A stretch of DNA of 30,200 nt from contig JBBQZP010000040.1 of assembly GCA_038207585.1 (NCBI GenBank), forward strand, positions 1-30,200, given 5' to 3'. Every line of letters starts with the position of its first letter. Position 1 is the first letter of the stretch. Made by a program: the position numbers and the translations under genes. Shown piece by piece: positions 16,959 through 24,262 of the stretch. This DNA is from JBBQZP01 sp038207585 (GTDB taxonomy: Bacteria; Pseudomonadota; Alphaproteobacteria; Rhodobacterales; Rhodobacteraceae). Under the pieces are notes generated by a model. It ran no database searches, was not told the origin of the DNA, and saw only the letters and a program-made list of their open reading frames with translations.

Positions 16959-16987
16959 TTGGCGGTCTGGACGTGCCAGACCGCCAA
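16959..16987 (-). terminator. Intercistronic 12-bp stem-loop after ABC binding-protein gene
   Basis: TTGGCGGTCTGG (16959-16970) pairs perfectly with CCAGACCGCCAA (16976-16987), with a 5-nt loop. It starts 8 bases after the binding-protein stop on the minus strand. No T-run follows, so it is more likely an mRNA-stabilising or partial-attenuation element that keeps binding-protein message above that of the membrane components than a full terminator. Confidence 0.75.
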
Positions 16988-16994
16988 TCCTGCC

Positions 16995-18131
16995 TCAGTT
17001 GGAGTCAGCTTCGGATTGAGCCATGATGGCCGGGCCCGAAACATTGACCCCGCAGGGGGGGAACTCGTTCACCGTGAAGAAATTGTCCGGAAGATCGGAC
17101 CAGTAGTTCTCACCGTCCTTGAGGTCTTTGTAAGTTGCGACCGGCAGTGGCACCGAAATCAGCTGCGGCATCACATTGCCTTCCAGAGCCGAGACTGCCG
17201 CCTTCATTGCAACCGCGACAAGACCGGGAGACTGGCCGATGGAGATGCCCTTCAGCCCGTCACCGGAATATTGCGCAATCGCCTTGCGGAAACCGTTTTC
17301 GGATTCTCCAGCGATCGGCACCCAAGGATGGTTTGCATCTTTCAGCGCCTGCACAACGCCGTTCGACCCACCCTGACCGACAACAGCAACGAATGCGCCA
17401 TGCACCGCAATCGCATCTGCGACCACTTTCTGGGTCGTGCCATCATCCCAGTTGCCGACAACTGACACCACTTCCCATTTTCCACCATCAGCGGCAATGG
17501 CCGCGTTGATCGCTGCAGAGCGGTCACGGTCAACGGAATTCCCGGCAAGACCGCGCACCTCAAGGATCTTGCCGCTGGTCACGCCCGCAGCCTTCAACTC
17601 GTCCAGCGCGAACTGCGCCCACATGCGGCCCATCTCGGTCTGATCCTCGTTGACCTGCATGACGGCATCGGTGTCGAGAACATTGTCGAACGGGACAAGT
17701 ACGACATTGTTCTTGTCGGCCAGACGGATCACACGGTCAAATCCATCGGGAGCTACCGCGATGGTGACAATCGCATCATAGCCCTGGTTGATGAAATCCT
17801 CGATTGCGCCCAACTGGGCAGGTGCATCGGTGCCGGTCGAGACGACCTTGAATTCCGCGATCTTGTCCTTGATCGCGGGATCCTCGGCGTAAGCCTTCGC
17901 TGTCTTCACCATCTGGATCCGCCAGGTGTTGCCGACAAAGCCATTGACGATGGCAATCTTGAACGGACCTTCCTTGGCAGGCCATTGCATGTATTTCGTA
18001 TCGCCCGACCAGGGCGCAAAACATGTGGGTTCCGCACCGGGGCCAGAAACAACGTCAGGTCCGGCAAAGGCCGCGCCGCTCCCAAGCAGCGTCGCCATTG
18101 TGAGTGCAAAAAGAGATTTGTTCATTGTCAT
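16995..18131 (-). CDS. Periplasmic sugar-binding protein of ABC importer
   Basis: The 378-residue protein has a Sec signal peptide (LFALTMATLLGSGAAFA, cleaved before GPDVVSG). Its mature part has the periplasmic-binding-protein type 4 (ribose/galactose-like) fold, with blocks FKIAIVNGFVGNTWRIQMVK, QLGAIEDFINQGYDAIVTIA and GKILEVRGLAGNSVDRDRSA. Two cysteines near the mature ends (TCFAPW and PPCGVN) could form a disulphide. I chose ATG 18131, with GGGAGGAG at correct spacing; ATG 18125 is the alternative. It heads the ABC portion of the locus, 81 bp downstream of the regulator gene. The ligand is probably a pentose, inferred from the dehydratase genes. Confidence 0.92.
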   Translation of the reverse strand: MTMNKSLFALTMATLLGSGAAFAGPDVVSGPGAEPTCFAPWSGDTKYMQWPAKEGPFKIAIVNGFVGNTWRIQMVKTAKAYAEDPAIKDKIAEFKVVSTGTDAPAQLGAIEDFINQGYDAIVTIAVAPDGFDRVIRLADKNNVVLVPFDNVLDTDAVMQVNEDQTEMGRMWAQFALDELKAAGVTSGKILEVRGLAGNSVDRDRSAAINAAIAADGGKWEVVSVVGNWDDGTTQKVVADAIAVHGAFVAVVGQGGSNGVVQALKDANHPWVPIAGESENGFRKAIAQYSGDGLKGISIGQSPGLVAVAMKAAVSALEGNVMPQLISVPLPVATYKDLKDGENYWSDLPDNFFTVNEFPPCGVNVSGPAIMAQSEADSN

Positions 18132-18149
18132 TTTCTCCTCCCAGAGATG

Positions 18150-18160
18150 TGGTTGGTCCA
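18150..18160. promoter_or_regulatory. Weak copy of the GntR-type operator before ABC binding-protein gene
   Basis: TGGTTGGTCCA matches 9 of 11 positions of TGGTTGGACAA, seen in the regulator and TRAP promoters. It lies 19 bp upstream of the binding-protein start codon. A short GC stem (GCCGGG-N6-CCCGGC, 18171-18188) lies just before it in the regulator-to-transporter gap. Confidence 0.35.
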
Positions 18161-18212
18161 GATAGAGTTGGCCGGGCTATATCCCGGCTCTTGTTTGCCG
18201 TGCTCGTCAGTT

Positions 18213-18926
18213 TCAGCCGTCGAGGGATTCGACTTCGTCGGCGAACGTCGCCAGACCCGCGCGCAAGTGCGTGCGCATAAGATACTGATAAGCCAGGTTA
18301 TCACTGGTTTCGATGGCCTTCAGAATCGCCTCATGCTCCCGAAACGTCTCACCCTCGATGATCCTGCGGGTCTTGCCACGCTGCATGATCCGCAAGATCA
18401 CCGGCGTCATGATTCCATAGATATCAAGGATGGATTTGTTGCCGATCAGCGCGATCAGTTCGGTATGGAACTGAAGGTCAAACTGTGACGCCTCGACCAC
18501 GCTGCGCGCCTGAACCATCTGCTGATTGATGGCGCGCAAGGATGCCAGATCGTGCGGGGTAGCCGCGCTGAAGATGTGCAACGCGGCGCCGGTTTCAATC
18601 AATTCACGGAAGCCTTGAATCTCGTCAAAGGTCTTGCGTGAAACCTCGGCCACATTGAACGAAAAGATGTCGAAGGCACGGTTCATGCGTTGGTCAACGA
18701 TGGTCGCGCCAACTTTGGGCCGCACATCGACGATGCCATAGGCCTTAAGCATCCGCATCGCTTCGCGCACCGTGTTCCGGCTGGTCGCGAATGTCTCGCA
18801 TAGCTCGCGTTCGGTCGGCAGTTTGTCTCCCACGGTCAGGCCGTCCGTCTCGATCAGCTTCCGGATCCGGGCAACGATCTGGTCAACGGCTGAGCCGTTT
18901 GCAGCGTCTTGACTTGGATTGACCAC
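18213..18926 (-). CDS. GntR/FadR-family (FCD domain) transcriptional regulator
   Basis: The protein of about 237 residues has an N-terminal winged helix (VDQIVARIRKLIETDGL, then KLPTERELCETFATSRNTVR, the GntR recognition helix). A C-terminal all-helical FCD ligand domain carries histidine metal ligands in FDLQFHTELI, FREHEAIL and RTHLRAG. Such proteins repress sugar-acid or organic-acid operons and release DNA on binding the acid. An ATG at 19031 would give 272 residues, but the first 35 are not family-like and would contain the promoter and two operators. GTG 18926, with AGGGG eight bases upstream, is the better start. It sits between the TRAP and ABC gene sets and probably controls both. 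Confidence 0.9.
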   Translation of the reverse strand: MVNPSQDAANGSAVDQIVARIRKLIETDGLTVGDKLPTERELCETFATSRNTVREAMRMLKAYGIVDVRPKVGATIVDQRMNRAFDIFSFNVAEVSRKTFDEIQGFRELIETGAALHIFSAATPHDLASLRAINQQMVQARSVVEASQFDLQFHTELIALIGNKSILDIYGIMTPVILRIMQRGKTRRIIEGETFREHEAILKAIETSDNLAYQYLMRTHLRAGLATFADEVESLDG

Positions 18927-18942
18927 CCGTCGCACCCCTAGT

Positions 18943-18996
18943 TGGTTGGACAAATGAGTACACCGATGTGCAAGGTTCGTCAACTGGTCAGACAAA
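18943..18996 (-). promoter_or_regulatory. Autoregulated promoter of gntR gene with two operator copies
   Basis: On the minus strand TTGACG (18978-18983) and TACTCA (18955-18960), spacer 17, form a candidate promoter. TTGTCTGACCA (complement of 18985-18995) lies just upstream of the -35, and TTGTCCAACCA (complement of 18943-18953) just downstream of the -10. Both resemble the T-GTC-N-GAC-A dyads bound by FadR-subfamily regulators, so autorepression is likely. The -10 is a poor match. Confidence 0.6.
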
Positions 18997-19122
18997 TAAG
19001 GAAGATTTCTTTGAAAATACCTATTATTCATTCATTTTCTGTATGCAACATCAATCTTGGGCGATAATTGAGCAATCAAGCGGCGGGCGATATGCCTCTG
19101 GCCTCACCAAAGCCAAGCGGCC

Positions 19123-19136
19123 CATGTCGCGACATG
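19123..19136. repeat. 14-bp perfect palindrome after dctM
   Basis: CATGTCGCGACATG is fully self-complementary and lies 13 bp beyond the dctM stop on the minus strand, upstream of the gntR promoter. Without a loop it is more likely a protein site than a terminator. No consensus was recognised. Confidence 0.4.
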
Positions 19137-19148
19137 TGTGACTGGCGT

Positions 19149-20462
19149 CTAGTTGATCGGCCAGGTGGCAATTGGCGGGTAGAACAAGATGATCGCCAGT
19201 GCCACGAGTTGCAGGAAGATGAACGGCACCAGGGCCGTATAGATGTGCTTGAGGGTGATTTCGCGCGGTGCAACACTTTTCAGATAGAACGCTGCAGGCC
19301 CGAAGGGTGGCGTCAAATAAGATACCTGCATGTTCACCGCGAACAGGATGCCAAACCAGATCGGATCATACCCAAGCTGAATGACAATCGGCACGAATAT
19401 CGGCAAGGTCAGCAGCGCGATACCGATCCAGTCGAGGAACATGCCCAGCACCAGCAATATCAGCATCATCACCATGATGATCACGACCGGCGGCGCTTCA
19501 ATCGAAAGGATCGCTTCTGCGACAAAGCGGTTGCCGCCCATCAGGTTATAGACACCGACAAGCACGGCGGCGGCGATGCCGATCCAGATGATCATCCCGC
19601 AGGTTTCGAGTGTGTGGACAAGGCTGTCCTCAACCATCTTGAAGGTAAGTTCGCGGCGAAACAGCGAAATCAGAAGCACTGCTGAAACGCCCATCGCTGC
19701 CGCCTCGGTGATTGACGCGATACCGCCATAGATCGAGCCCAGCACGACAACCACAATGAACAACGGGGCCGCAAGCGAACGCAGCGCACTGCTCACGGAT
19801 TCCTGCGCGAGTTCTTCCTTCGACATCGGCGGGCCAAGTTCCGGGTTGCGCCAACACATGAAGAGAACATAGGCGACATAGAACGCCAGCAGCAGCAGGG
19901 CCGGGGTGATGGCGGCAACGAAAAGATCGGCGATGGAAACATTGGCAACCAGACCATAGATAATCAGCACAATCGATGGCGGCATCATGGTGCCAAGCGA
20001 CCCGCCCGCGCAGACGACGCCGATAGACAGGTTGCGATCATAGCCAAGACGCAGCATCTGCGGCAGCGCAAGAATCCCCAGCAGCACAATTTCACCACCG
20101 ATAACGCCCGACATGGCTGCCATCAGGATCGCCACGATCAAGGTTTGAACCGCCACACCGCCGGGCAAGCGACCGGCGAGGATACGCATGCCGTTGAACA
20201 GTGATTTGGCGATCCCGGAGCGATCAAGCAAGGCCGCCATGAGAATGAACATCGGGATGGCGACAAGTGAGTATTCGGTGATGAAACCGAAAATGCGCGC
20301 GGTGACAAGGGGCAGGGCCATGCCGCCAAACCAGCCGAAAGTGAAGATCAGCGCCACGAGTCCGGTGACCCAGGCCAGCGGTTGGCCGGTCAGAAGCAAA
20401 AGAAAGATCGAGGCGACAAGAATGTACGAGCCGTACTCGATTCCCAAGGCATTAAGACCCAT
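19149..20462 (-). CDS. dctM: TRAP transporter large permease subunit DctM
   Basis: The 437-residue protein has about twelve hydrophobic segments, the channel subunit that couples Na+ entry to solute uptake. Family blocks include YSLVAIPMFILMAALLDRSG, GGEIVLLGILALPQMLRLGY, CAGGSLGTMMPPSIVLIIYG and GMFLDWIGIALLTLPIFVPI. The C-terminus FAVNMQVSYLTPPFGPAAFY is the usual DctM ending block. Length is standard (about 430). It starts two bases after the stop of the small subunit gene. Confidence 0.95.
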   Translation of the reverse strand: MGLNALGIEYGSYILVASIFLLLLTGQPLAWVTGLVALIFTFGWFGGMALPLVTARIFGFITEYSLVAIPMFILMAALLDRSGIAKSLFNGMRILAGRLPGGVAVQTLIVAILMAAMSGVIGGEIVLLGILALPQMLRLGYDRNLSIGVVCAGGSLGTMMPPSIVLIIYGLVANVSIADLFVAAITPALLLLAFYVAYVLFMCWRNPELGPPMSKEELAQESVSSALRSLAAPLFIVVVVLGSIYGGIASITEAAAMGVSAVLLISLFRRELTFKMVEDSLVHTLETCGMIIWIGIAAAVLVGVYNLMGGNRFVAEAILSIEAPPVVIIMVMMLILLVLGMFLDWIGIALLTLPIFVPIVIQLGYDPIWFGILFAVNMQVSYLTPPFGPAAFYLKSVAPREITLKHIYTALVPFIFLQLVALAIILFYPPIATWPIN

Positions 20463-20464
20463 GG

Positions 20465-21043
20465 TTACTTCTTCCTTTTGGCGTCAAAGGACGCAGAAAC
20501 GTCGCGCCGGATCGCCGCAATCAGATGCAGAAGGGTCTGAATCAACATGATCACAACGCAGATCAGCACAAGCATCTTGAGCAAGGCCGGAGTGGGCGGA
20601 TTCCACGACGTTCCTGTTCCTTCAAGCCTTATCTCTCCGGTAGGTGCGAACCATGATTTGCTGACCATGATCCAACTGGCGAAGGCGAGACCGGCAAAGA
20701 AAACAAGGGCAATCAGAGAGTTTACGATGTCGAAGATACGACGTCCCGGGGGTTTTACGGCATCATAGAAGATGCGGACCCGGATATGCTTGTCACGCGC
20801 GAGTGCAATTGGCCCGCCAACAAGAAAGATCGCGGCAATCAGAAACGTCGTGGTTTCATGCGCCCAATAGGTCGGGCTGTTGAACACATAGCGCGATACG
20901 ACCTCCACAACCGTGATGCCGAATGCCGCGAAAATCGCCCAGGCTAGAAATCTGGTTGATCCGGAAATCCTGCGGTCCAGTCCGGTGCGGATTTCCGCGT
21001 CGGCATCGTCAACCTCGGTCAGCATGTCGGAAACTTTGGCCAC
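20465..21043 (-). CDS. dctQ: TRAP transporter small permease subunit DctQ
   Basis: The 192-residue protein has four membrane helices. The first, RFLAWAIFAAFGITVVEVVS, is followed by the family motif RYVFNSPTYWAHETT, then FLVGGPIALARDKHIRVRIF. I chose GTG 21043 (VAKVSDMLTEVDD), preceded by GGGGGAG, over an upstream ATG at 21079 which would lie inside the stem-loop region after dctP. The N-terminal 25 residues before the first helix are acidic and cytoplasmic. Confidence 0.9.
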   Translation of the reverse strand: MAKVSDMLTEVDDADAEIRTGLDRRISGSTRFLAWAIFAAFGITVVEVVSRYVFNSPTYWAHETTTFLIAAIFLVGGPIALARDKHIRVRIFYDAVKPPGRRIFDIVNSLIALVFFAGLAFASWIMVSKSWFAPTGEIRLEGTGTSWNPPTPALLKMLVLICVVIMLIQTLLHLIAAIRRDVSASFDAKRKK

Positions 21044-21066
21044 AAGCTCTCCCCCGTCTACAAAAT

Positions 21067-21097
21067 CTGCGCCCGGCAAGTCAGCAGCCGGGCGCAG
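21067..21097 (-). terminator. Intercistronic 11-bp GC stem-loop between dctP and dctQ
   Basis: CTGCGCCCGGC (21067-21077) pairs perfectly with GCCGGGCGCAG (21087-21097), with a 9-nt loop. On the minus strand it is followed by ATTTTG, a short T-rich run, so partial termination is plausible. This would give more dctP than dctQ-dctM mRNA, as needed for a periplasmic binding protein. Confidence 0.75.
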
Positions 21098-21120
21098 TTT
21101 CTTGTTCAGCTTTGTTTGGA

Positions 21121-22146
21121 TCAGAGCAGGTTGCGACCGGTAAGATACGTCGTCACCGCATCATAATACCGCTGCGTCATCTCGCTGCGCGATGCCCAGT
21201 TCTTCCATTCATCCTGCGCGATACGGCGGAACTTGGCACGCTCGTCGCCCGACCAGTTAATGATTTCGATTTCTGGATTGGCCTTGGCCAACGCTACAGC
21301 CGCAGCGTCGAGTTTGCGCACGGAATAGATGTGGTTGAAGCTGAACTGCTTGACTGAAGCGGTCAGGATCGCCTGAAGATCCTCGGGCAGAGCATCCCAG
21401 GCGTCCTTGTTCATCGAAACGTCGATCATAGGCAGCGAGTGGAAGCCAGGATAAAGCGGGAAATGCGCAATGTCATTCATGCCCAACGCCTGGTTGGTCG
21501 CGAAAACTGTGTTATCGGCCGCGTCCACCACGCCCTTGTCAAGCGCAGAGAAGATTTCCGAACCGGGCAACGACACGGGTGCTGCGCCAGCCTTGGAGAA
21601 GATCTCGAAAACCATACCTTCGGGGGCACGAAGCTTGACGCCCTTGAGGTCCTCAACCGTGCGGATCGGCACGCGGGAAACAAACGCCTCCGGTTCGGTT
21701 GCCGCAGCCCCGATGAAGTGAACACCGTAGGGCTCAACCAGTTCGGAATAAAGCTCGTTGCCGCCACCGCTCTGCATGAAGCCGAGAAGCTCGAAGGGGT
21801 CGCTCCAGGCGCCGACAAGGTTGCCCATCATTGCGAAGGCCGGGTCTTTGCCGGAAAAATAGCTCGGGTCGGTCAGATGGCCTTGCAGAATGCCGGCCCC
21901 AACGGCGTCCAGCGTATCGGTGTGCGGAACGACCGAACCGATCGGCAGAATTTCAATCGCAATACGGCCCCCGGAAAGCACGCCAACGTCGGCCGCCCAC
22001 TTCTGCTTGTTGACAAAACCGGGCTCTCCCGCTGTTTCTGACGTCTGGAACGTCCAATTGTATTCTGCAGCCAGCGCGGGTTCGGCCAGCGCCAGAACCG
22101 ACACCGTCACAGCAGCCAATGCTGCAAGCGTTTTCGTAAACTTCAT
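21121..22146 (-). CDS. dctP: TRAP transporter periplasmic solute-binding protein DctP
   Basis: The 341-residue protein has a Sec signal peptide (ALAAVTVSVLALAEPALAA, cleaved before EYNWTF). The mature part is a DctP-type binding fold with the conserved arginine that pairs with the ligand carboxylate in DLKGVKLRAPEG, and FSALDKGVVDAADNTVFATN. This supports an organic or sugar acid as ligand. I chose ATG 22146 (MKFTKTLAALA), with GGGAGAG ahead; an upstream ATG at 22179 adds residues unlike a signal peptide. It is first in the TRAP operon. Confidence 0.94.
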   Translation of the reverse strand: MKFTKTLAALAAVTVSVLALAEPALAAEYNWTFQTSETAGEPGFVNKQKWAADVGVLSGGRIAIEILPIGSVVPHTDTLDAVGAGILQGHLTDPSYFSGKDPAFAMMGNLVGAWSDPFELLGFMQSGGGNELYSELVEPYGVHFIGAAATEPEAFVSRVPIRTVEDLKGVKLRAPEGMVFEIFSKAGAAPVSLPGSEIFSALDKGVVDAADNTVFATNQALGMNDIAHFPLYPGFHSLPMIDVSMNKDAWDALPEDLQAILTASVKQFSFNHIYSVRKLDAAAVALAKANPEIEIINWSGDERAKFRRIAQDEWKNWASRSEMTQRYYDAVTTYLTGRNLL

Positions 22147-22219
22147 GTCTCTCTCCCAGTAGCAGATGCACGATGGCATTTTATTTCAAAGGCCCCGGGA
22201 AAAGCATCCTCGAACCCGG

Positions 22220-22276
22220 TGGTTGGACAAAATAGGCACAGTTCATAGGCAAGATCAACATTGTGTTGGCCAACTG
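22220..22276 (-). promoter_or_regulatory. TRAP operon promoter with GntR-type operator
   Basis: On the minus strand TTGATC (22253-22258) and TATTTT (22229-22234), spacer 18, form a promoter 74 bp or more upstream of dctP. TTGTCCAACCA (complement of 22220-22230) overlaps the -10 and start point, identical to a copy in the gntR promoter. A second partial copy, TTGGCCAACTG (22266-22276, 8 of 11, overlapping the palindrome GTTGGCCAAC), is upstream of the -35. This mirrors the two-site layout at gntR. Confidence 0.6.
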
Positions 22277-22789
22277 AACGATTATTTGTGGAACTTTCGC
22301 TCCAATCGTGCGCGAACCCCCCCGTTTCGGCGGAATCCGCCGTTGTCGGCGTTGAATTCTCTCCGTTCCGTTGAAGGCGGGAAGAATCTGGTCCTACAAT
22401 AGACAGCCGCCGTGATCCCGTCTGCGCGCTGCCAGCGGTCAATTCTTCACCGCACTTACCTAGGACACCAGAACAAGAGGGACGACAGGTCAGACCACGG
22501 CCCCACCGTATTGAACCACTCCAGCTGTTCGATTCCACGGTTTGATGGCGCGATCCTTTCTTATGAATGGAAGGATGCACGATGGGACAAGTTCGTCGCG
22601 GGAGCGCCATGACCACATTCGCGGTCAATGTAGCAATACAGCGATCCGCTGCCCTTCAGGGTCATGCGCAGCATTATCCCGAGAGCGGCAAGCTTCGAGC
22701 GCGCTGCGCCGTGCAACAAATGCAAAGAGATAGGCCCTGTAACCTTTGATCGGAACATGGGTTTTGGTTGGGTCTTTGTTAAATTCGCC
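22277..22789. other. Intergenic region with mobile-element debris
   Basis: This region of roughly 510 bases, between the TRAP promoter and the end of the FGGY kinase gene, holds no intact gene. It contains a perfect dyad CGGCGG-AAT-CCGCCG at 22328-22342 and an IS481-like transposase start from about 22582. The stretch 22340-22470 may be a dispersed repeat of this group of bacteria, but I cannot establish that from one window. Confidence 0.5.
22582..22645 (+). pseudogene. IS481-family transposase, N-terminal fragment
   Basis: From ATG 22582 the frame reads MGQVRRGSAMTTFAVNVAIQ followed by RS, matching the usual start of one group of IS481 transposases (MGQVRHGSATTTHAVRAAIQ, then RSQASLAALS). 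After RS the match stops and the remaining helix-turn-helix and DDE core are absent. A typical leader with GGAAGGATGCACG precedes the ATG. The fragment is dead and marks a past insertion or deletion between the two catabolic loci. Confidence 0.7.
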
Positions 22790-24262
22790 TCAGGCCGGGG
22801 GCACGTAGGCTGCAGCCTGACGCAGGGCAAGGCTGGCCCATTCGGGGCCTTTGTCCAAGGCTGGCAATCGACTTTCCGCTATGCGTGTCATACTGGCAAT
22901 CGCTTCGGGGAATGAGGAGAACCACCCTGCCCCCATCGCGGCAAGAATACCCGCTCCAAGCGCGGACGCCTCTTTGGACTGGCTTTGGATCACAGGCAGA
23001 CCCGTGCTGTCGGCAACCATCTGGCACCAAAGCGGGCTGGCCGAACCGCCGCCGATGACGAATATCCGTTTCGCCCGTTGCCCGGTTCCACGCATCGTGG
23101 CAAGTGAGCGGGCGAATTCCAGCGTGATCGCTTCAAGCGAGGCTCGGTACATGTGCACCAAAGTGTGACATGGCCCTAAACCCGAGAATGATGCGGTCGC
23201 GCGCCCGTCCCAATGCGGATTCATGCAACCGAAAAGATAGGGCACAACGGTTACACCTTCAGATCCGATGGCGATCCGTGCCGCCTCGGCCTCAAGCCTG
23301 AGGAACACCGCGGGGTCGTTGCGGTCCAGTCCGAAAGTGTCCATGAACCAGTTCAGGAACACCGTACCCGCACGTTGGACCACTTCAAGAATATACCCTT
23401 CGCCTGTGGCGGAAATCAGCGTGCGCCAATGCTGCGAAATCTCAGCCACTGGCGACCAAAGACCACCCACGACAGCCGTGCCAAGGTTCAGATACACCGT
23501 ACCCGGCCCGATGGCGCCAACCCCAAGCCCCGCGCAATGTCCGTCACCCCCCCCTGCATAAACCGGCATGCCAGGTAGAAGGCCAGTGATGGCGGCCGCT
23601 GCGTCGGTGATACGTCCGATCGCCGCACCGGGTGCATGGGCGAAGGGCAGTTTCGACACAGGTATGCCCAAATGCTCCAGAATGGGGCGTGACCATTCTT
23701 TAGAGTGAATATCAAAAGTCGCAAACGGGTCGGCACTTATCCAACTGGCCGAGGCTGTGCCGGTCAACTGCCGTACCAGATAGTCGTGAACGCTGACGAT
23801 CTGGTCGGCGTTGTCCAACAACTCGGGCTGATGCTCGCGCATCCAGCGCAGGCGGTGCACACAAGGCGTCACGTCAACCGGTTTTCCGGTGATCTGATGC
23901 AACCGACCTTCACCCAATTCGGCGTCAAGGATTCTGGTGTAGCCCACCGCGCGGCTGTCCAGCCAAAGCGTTGCCGGGGCAACAGGCACGCCGTCGGAAT
24001 TCAAAAGCGCCATCGTCTCGCGCTGGTTCGAAATGGCGATGCCGTCGATCAAGGCGGGGTCCACCTGTGCGGTTATCGAGCGCAGGGCGGTTGAGGCGGC
24101 TTTCCACCATTCAGTTGCATCCTGTTCAACCCGGTCGGGTTGGGGCTGGCTGATCGTGTGGGGGGCACGGGCTTCGGCGCAGGGATTGCCGCTGCGGTCC
24201 CACAAAATGGCTTTGGTCGATTGAGTCGAGCTATCCAGCCCAATCACATAGCGCGTCGTCAT
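22790..24262 (-). CDS. FGGY-family carbohydrate kinase with glycerol-kinase-like motif
   Basis: The 490-residue ATP-dependent kinase begins with the phosphate-1 loop YVIGLDSSTQSTKAILWD (5-22). ISNQRETMALL (78-87) carries Arg81-Glu82, the pair that holds glycerol in GlpK, where xylulokinases instead have a QMHG-type motif. LWLDSRA follows at 99-105. The catalytic base is probably Asp240 in GGGDGHCAGLGVG. FVIGGGSASPLW near the C-terminus is the adenosine loop. This suggests a glycerol-like or short polyol substrate rather than xylulose, though FGGY specificity is hard to read. The ATG overlaps the stop of the SorC regulator gene by four bases. Confidence 0.88.
   Translation of the reverse strand: MTTRYVIGLDSSTQSTKAILWDRSGNPCAEARAPHTISQPQPDRVEQDATEWWKAASTALRSITAQVDPALIDGIAISNQRETMALLNSDGVPVAPATLWLDSRAVGYTRILDAELGEGRLHQITGKPVDVTPCVHRLRWMREHQPELLDNADQIVSVHDYLVRQLTGTASASWISADPFATFDIHSKEWSRPILEHLGIPVSKLPFAHAPGAAIGRITDAAAAITGLLPGMPVYAGGGDGHCAGLGVGAIGPGTVYLNLGTAVVGGLWSPVAEISQHWRTLISATGEGYILEVVQRAGTVFLNWFMDTFGLDRNDPAVFLRLEAEAARIAIGSEGVTVVPYLFGCMNPHWDGRATASFSGLGPCHTLVHMYRASLEAITLEFARSLATMRGTGQRAKRIFVIGGGSASPLWCQMVADSTGLPVIQSQSKEASALGAGILAAMGAGWFSSFPEAIASMTRIAESRLPALDKGPEWASLALRQAAAYVPPA

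Noticed and set aside
22328..22342. CGGCGG-AAT-CCGCCG dyad considered as terminator of the kinase operon
   Set aside because: It lies about 450 bp beyond the kinase stop, has only a 3-nt loop and no T-tract, so a terminator role is not supported.
22143..22628. Minus-strand 161-codon frame upstream of dctP
   Set aside because: It would overlap the TRAP promoter and the dctP start, and its composition resembles a chance frame through IS debris.
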